NCBI GenBank assembly: GCA_025331445.1
Contig: JAIWNE010000054.1
Span: 124,001 to 188,000 of the forward strand
Length of the DNA: 64,000 bases
From: Blakeslea trispora
Lineage: Eukaryota > Mucoromycota > Mucoromycetes > Mucorales > Choanephoraceae
Direction: 5' to 3'
The stretch's first letter is position 1, and the number at the start of each line of letters is the position of its first letter. This document shows positions 58,401-64,000 of this stretch, piece after piece. The translations under genes were made by a program, and so were the position numbers. The notes under the pieces were generated by a model. That model was given only the letters and a program-made list of their open reading frames with translations. It did no database searches and was not told the DNA's origin.

Positions 58401-61400
58401 ATCAAGGTTTCTGTCAGTAGACGTAGTGTGAGTTCGACTCGATTCCTTCTTCGATCCCGTGCTCGGCTAGTAGCACGCAGTATGGCTTCTGTCTTTAAGG
58501 ACAGTCTTGAATACCTGGGCTCAGAAGCACCTGCCTGTCAATACGAGTATTATGCTTCCATGTTCAGTATGATCTCCATGCTGCTCTTGGACGATCGATC
58601 TCGTATGGCTCTCGAGACACCCGTTGCTTTTGCCTTTCAATCAAGAGGTAGCTTAGATGTCTTGTTGGATACTTTGTTGCCTCAATTCTGGAAAGAAGCT
58701 GAACGAATGTTGGCGGATCCTGACCGAGATGAAGCATTGCTTCAACGTATTCATACTTGTATAGAGCTTTTGCTAGCCATCTTGAATCACCTGGGCTGCC
58801 CTAAACTACTTCACAATTCACCTCATACTCAGATCATGACTCACCGTAGCCCTGATAACGATCTCGATCTAAGCGATGATTTCTCAAACAATCGACCTCT
58901 CAACCCTCATTATTGGCTTGCCTTCATGCGTCTTCGATTCACTTGTCTGTTTGACTATCTCAACAGCCCTATGCTGCCTCAACATTCAAGACATGTTGTT
59001 CATTCCCTCTTGCGATGTGTCACTCAGAACTTGAAACAAGAAGGAGAGAAGCCCAACAAGAAATCTACCAAGCCATCTGAGCACGAGAGTACGGATCGTC
59101 AAGCATTGATCTCCATGGGATTTGAGCCTTCGATGGTCAATCATGCTTTGCACATGTTTGGCTTTGGTCTTTGTGCCCTCGACTATCTCTTTAGCCGTAA
59201 TTTGGTACAACATCCTGTGGATTCTGGCCCACCTCAATTACAAGTGTCCCCTTTATTACACAATTCAAATCCATTGACTGGACCTGAATTTGAAGCTGGC
59301 TTACGTATCTTGGTCAATCTTTGGTATGATCGTGATCTTGCCACAGAAGCTTTAGATGAGCATAACAATCTAGCCCAGGCCATTGCTTCTTTGGCTGCCC
59401 GTGAGCCATCTGCTATTCGCGTACCAGTCACAGTGACTACAGCTGCTGTGGACGAAGAGCGACAGGCGACGAATGATGAGGTAGTAGAAGATGATGATGA
59501 CGACGATTATGAAGATATTGATACCTCGGATGATGACATGGACAATGATGAACTCTATGTGGGTGAATACGATCACTTTACTTGTAAGGATGGATCCAAA
59601 CAGTCTCAAAAAATCCTCTCACAACTGAATGAGGCACGTACCCATATCCGACTACAACTTCCACCTATCCTGGCTAATTTGGTAGATAGCCGAAGCGATA
59701 TTGACTTTGAGATCCGTGATCTCATGGCTGTCTGTTGCTCTGGTGATCCTGATCAACTTGTCCCCAACACACGACATACACTCAAGCTGTTTTTTGGTGA
59801 CATGCGTTCTACTGAACTGGACAAACGCACCCGGTTTGAATCGTCCATCAACAAGATTCGTATTTTTGCCCTCATGTTACGTGAACCCGCTATGCAAGGT
59901 GTCATGTCCTTATTGATCACAACCATGGCCGATTACATGGACTGGTTTGAATTTCTCGACTTGATGATTCAATACCCCAAGTTCTCTGACCCCAAATGGT
60001 TGACCACACTCTCATTGATTCTTGAAGTAGGTTTGGCTCAATCGGATGAACCGAAAGAGACAGGAGAGAGTGCGCCCTCTTCTATTTATACACCCAAGAC
60101 ACGTCAGACGCTCATGACATACTGTATTAATCTCCTCAAGGTGGATACTCTCTCTCAAGATAATCTCGTTGCCATCTTGCGCATCCTTGTTCGATTGACC
60201 AAGCACCATGCAGCCGCTCTCCAGTTTGTTGAATCAGGTGGCCTCTTGACTCTGTTTAGACGTCCTAGCAGTAGTCTTGATTCCCTCAAGGTACAACAGA
60301 CTTACATTCTGATGGTGTTGAGACATATCATTGAATCCAAGGAAGTCTTGGTGCATTGTATGCGCGAATGGTTTGCCTTCTGGTTTACTGTACCAAGTTC
60401 TCGATTTCTGGACGTAGCTGCCTTCCTTGGCCACAACAGTAGTTTAGCTTTGCGTGACCCCGATGTCTTTCTAGATGTCAGCACAGAACTCTATCACTTG
60501 TGTGATGCCAAAAGTGCTACTAATCATGATCCCAATAAGCGCCTTTGTTATATTGCTACCAACCGAGAGCCTAGCAAGATGATCGTTCAACAGGACGTGA
60601 AAGCGATTGAAACTGCTTCCAGTTGTTCTTCTGTTGTCATCCGCTTCTTGTTGGACCAATTGATTGAGCATGCTATCAAACAACAAGCCACAGATAATGT
60701 CCCTATGGCCTACACAGGCTTCTTACTTCAATGTCTCTTTGAGCTGGTGTCTTCTTATACCTCTTGTAAGTTTGATATCATTCATTTCGATCCTCAAACA
60801 CAACAAAAGAACGACAGTATCTTGTTCAAGCTTCTCAACCAGCTCTTGCCCTACAATGCCATCCATACCTCTACAGATCAAGAACGAAAAAAGCAAGGTG
60901 TTTCCATGTGGATTGGCTCTCTCTTGGTAGGTATGTGTTATGATGCTACTCAAACAGATCAACAGGCACCCTCTATTGCACCTATCCGCCAATATGTGCT
61001 GGATGTAGTGGCTGATTCATTTAGAGGTGCATTACAATCCAAACAGAGCGCTACTACTCGATACAATCATTATTTCGCACTTGCTGAGCTATGTCATCGT
61101 CTATTGAATGCACGCCCTAGTTCTATTCAACCTAGCTTGAATGTTAAAGAGGACACTGTGATGGCCATGGCCCAACTCATGCTAGAAAAGGAGTTTGTTC
61201 GTCTTTTGGTCTCTGTCATTACTGATATCGATGTCAATTACCCTCATGCCAAGTTGATCTTGAATTCTGTCTTGAGACCCCTGGAGCAATTGACAAAGCT
61301 TGCCATCCGTATGGACCGTGATCGTTTAAAGAGTTATGTGGACTTGGATGCAACTTCTGAGGTCATTCAACAGATTGAGCGACATGTATCTCAACCATCA

Positions 61401-64000
61401 CAAAATGAAGAAGAAGAGGAAGAGGAAGAAGAGGAAATGTATATTCCTATGGATACAGATGAAGATAGTGAAGCTGAAGAAGAAGAAGTGAATGATTTGT
61501 ATCGAAACTCTTCTTTGGCCATGTTTGATGGTACAGCTTTAGAAGAAGAGACAAGCGAAGATGATTCTGAAGAAGACGATATCGAGATGGCCAGGTAAAA
61601 ACTCCAAACATATCTGATTCTATTCTTTTTGTCTAAAGCCTGTTTTGTTAGTTCTGGGGAAGAAATCATCGAAGATACATCTGATAGTGAAATGGATTAT
61701 GAGACCGTAAGTGAACTGGAAGAAGATGTGGACGAAGAAGAAGCAAGTGATGACGATGAGGATGAAAGTGAGGATCAAGAGATGGAAGATTTGATGCGAA
61801 GTCATCGTTATCATCATACAGATACTGAATCAGAAGAAGAAGACGATCAAGACAGTTTGGATGATCAGGTAAATCAACTATGCTCTTTTTTTTCTTTTTG
61901 ATAAGTTGCTAACTTGTGTTTGAATGATTAGACAGATGCATCTGATTCAGAAAGCGAGTCCGGCTCTGACTCAAGCTCTATGTATTCTTCGAGCGATTAT
62001 GACTCTTCGAATGAATCTCTAAACAGTGATCGAAGTGAATCGATTCATTCCGAAGCAACAAGAGACGCAGGTTGGCATGCTGAAGAAGATGGTCTCTTAA
62101 CGGATCGCCATCATCACCACCACCATCACCATCGCCACCATCGACGTCATAGAGAACAATTGACAGCTGAAATTGTAAGCAAAATATATTTCATTAAGCA
62201 TAAAGGGCAAACACTAATCTACAAAATAGATTGATGGTGATGAAGATGATATGGATGTTGATTTGTTAGATGAAGATGAAGACTCGGACGAATTGAATCA
62301 GGAGGAAATTGAAGATATTGAACGAAACCGTAAGTAGAAAGTCTGATCCTAATATTATCACACTCACTCATCATAACACTAGTCGAATTATTCCATAATG
62401 GAGGAGGCCAGCGAAACGGTAAGTATCGAACTATCTTGTATCCTTCTTCACCCGCATGTGTCTCATAAGCCTCAATCTCATATAGGCCCTCAATCTTTAA
62501 TCAATTCTGCATTGAATGATAACATTGGTAATAACGCAGGTCGATCCACAGATCGAGATAACATCATTCTTCATCCCCTCTTACATAGTGCAGCTACACC
62601 CACTATTGGTATTGTTGCAACCACAGATCCTTCTGCTATTGGACCAGAAACGGCTGTTCTGTCAGGAGCCAATACGCATCATCTGCAAGCCTATGAAGAT
62701 ATCATTGGTGGTAGTGCCGTTCGCATCTTGGAAGACTTACTATCACAACAGCGCAATCAACAGCAACAGATGGATGACAACGCATCGAGTCCAAGCAACA
62801 CAACACCAAAAGATGCGTTGGATGAAAGTAAAGAGACACTCAGTTTCCTTAAAGATTTTCAACCTATGCAAACAACAGACAGATGGTCTCAGGAAGTTCA
62901 AATGGTCTATATCTCGTCTGTTGCATCCAATAGAGCCACAAAACTAAAGAGCGCCTTAATTGAACGTCTAATCGAAAAGGCCAAGAAAGAAGAAAACCAA
63001 GAGCCAACAGAAGAAGGAAAGTTAGATAAGGCTGAACCAAAGCAGGAAGAGGTTGACTCTGATTCTGAAGAAGTCGTTTTTGAGATTGATATAGCTGAAG
63101 AGCCTAGAGAGCGTGTGACAGTCATGATTCATGGTGAAGAAGTAGACATCACAGGCACTAATATCGATGCTGAATTTTTGGAAGCTTTGCCTGATGATCT
63201 TCGCGCAGAAGTCTATAGCCAACAAATGGCAGAGCACCGTTCATCGATTGAAAGTATGGATGAAGATGAAATTAGCCCTGAATTCCTGGCTGCATTACCT
63301 AGTGATATTCGTCAAGAAGTGTTGGATACTACACATCGTCATCGTCAACGACAACAACAGCAGCAGCAACAACAACAGCAAGTCGAGCACTCTGACATAT
63401 CAAGACACCTTACTTCTGACTCAAACGAGCAAGAAAATGACCAAGCTCACCCCAACTTGGGCATTGCTACACTCAACCTGAACAGCAATAGTAGAAATAA
63501 TGATATCAACAGTGGCCCTGATCCCTCTCAGAATACCAACTACACTACTTGGCGCATTGGTGGCGGTGTGACTCGAATTCAAGACGGACGACGTAACGAA
63601 CTTGCTGCCAGAGACATCCCTGCTACTACTTCTTCTGGTTTCCGATCTGAGCCAACCGGCCGCAAAGTTTTGCTTCATCGCGATGCAGTTCGTATCATTG
63701 ATCGCACTCAGCTAGCTTCTCTGATCCGCCTCTTGTTTGTACCTCAGTCGATTTCCAAAGCTCTTTTGAATCGCTTGTTGCTTAATTTGTGCGAAAACAG
63801 CAAGACGCGCAACGATCTATTGACACTTTTGGTCAGTATCCTTCATGAAGGTAGCACAGATCTAGCTTCTGTTGATCGCACGTTTGTACACTTGAATATC
63901 CTCAATCGAAGCAAGGCAGACGACGAGAGTATCCGTAAAGAATCCGATCTGAACAAGACAAGGGATGCAGAGAGCGCACCCAATTTGATCACACAACGGT
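55404..64000 (+). CDS. TOM1: Giant HECT ubiquitin ligase TOM1/HUWE1, N-terminal part (runs off the window)
   Basis: Twelve exons visible (55404-55445, 55522-55818, 55869-56289, 56344-56601, 56664-57628, 57695-58164, 58220-61594, 61652-61868, 61932-62174, 62230-62329, 62383-62418, 62486 to the end), 2,646 codons so far. The start MKITRTPIRK resembles HUWE1 (MKV.RT). DUF908 text (NTTDIDVLEAVLRLMLKPAQR) and DUF913 follow; a UBA domain (QALISMGFEPSMVNHAL, about residue 1108) and two UBM-type ubiquitin-binding motifs (FLEALPDDLRAEV, FLAALPSDIRQEV, about 2365-2410) and LLLNLCENSKTRNDLL are present. Long acidic stretches, a His-rich loop and a poly-Gln tract lie between. The HECT domain is not in the window. 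The ligase acts in ribosomal-protein, histone and misfolded-protein turnover. Confidence 0.95.

Overview
The window is nuclear DNA from a filamentous fungus, most probably an early-diverging Mucoromycota/Mucorales species. The reasons are AT-rich intergenic DNA full of A/T homopolymers, many short (about 50-70 nt) GT-AG introns, and a gene set of clearly fungal type (KRE2-type mannosyltransferase, PHO88, GPI-anchored KRE9/KNH1-like wall protein, TOM1/HUWE1 ligase). The species call is an inference from style; no single sequence marker proves it. Coordinates at splice sites were worked out by hand and may be off by one base.

Left third (1-24.4 kb): a HAL4/HRK1-type kinase, a secreted pectinesterase, then a tight block GPN2 - ATE1 - TIP41 (ATE1 and TIP41 share an 89-bp divergent promoter), a palindromic TA-flanked MITE, VMS1/ANKZF1, a KRE2/MNT1-type mannosyltransferase with an apparent 1-nt lesion in a conserved motif, a protease-associated/transmembrane/RING-H2 ubiquitin ligase with a very long acidic tail, and an F-box/LRR gene.

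Middle (24.4-41.9 kb): a YAP-type bZIP factor, PHO88/SND3, a UBE2J/UBC6-type tail-anchored E2, a zinc alcohol dehydrogenase, an F-box/WD40 protein, the tiny twin-Cx9C gene CMC4 (three exons, one of 22 nt), and a second F-box/LRR gene paralogous to the first but split by a 1-nt frameshift. About 3.9 kb without a recognisable intact gene follows.

Right third (41.9-64 kb): a GPI-anchored wall protein, a divergent pair OXA1/ATP11 (both for mitochondrial inner-membrane and ATP-synthase biogenesis), the SWR1 subunit VPS72/SWC2, a YPL162C/STIMATE-type vacuolar membrane protein, a hormone-sensitive-lipase-type esterase, a small unknown membrane protein, a decayed Tc1 transposase, and the first 2,646 codons of a TOM1/HUWE1 HECT ligase whose catalytic end lies beyond the window.

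Functionally the window is rich in ubiquitin and protein-quality-control genes (ATE1, VMS1, PA-TM-RING E3, three F-box genes, UBE2J, TOM1/HUWE1). I found no CRISPR array, rRNA, convincing tRNA, or gene cluster that looks like a new defence or biosynthetic system. The most noteworthy items are the two apparent single-base lesions, the tail of the RING protein, the micro-exons, the transposon remnants and two small unknown genes.
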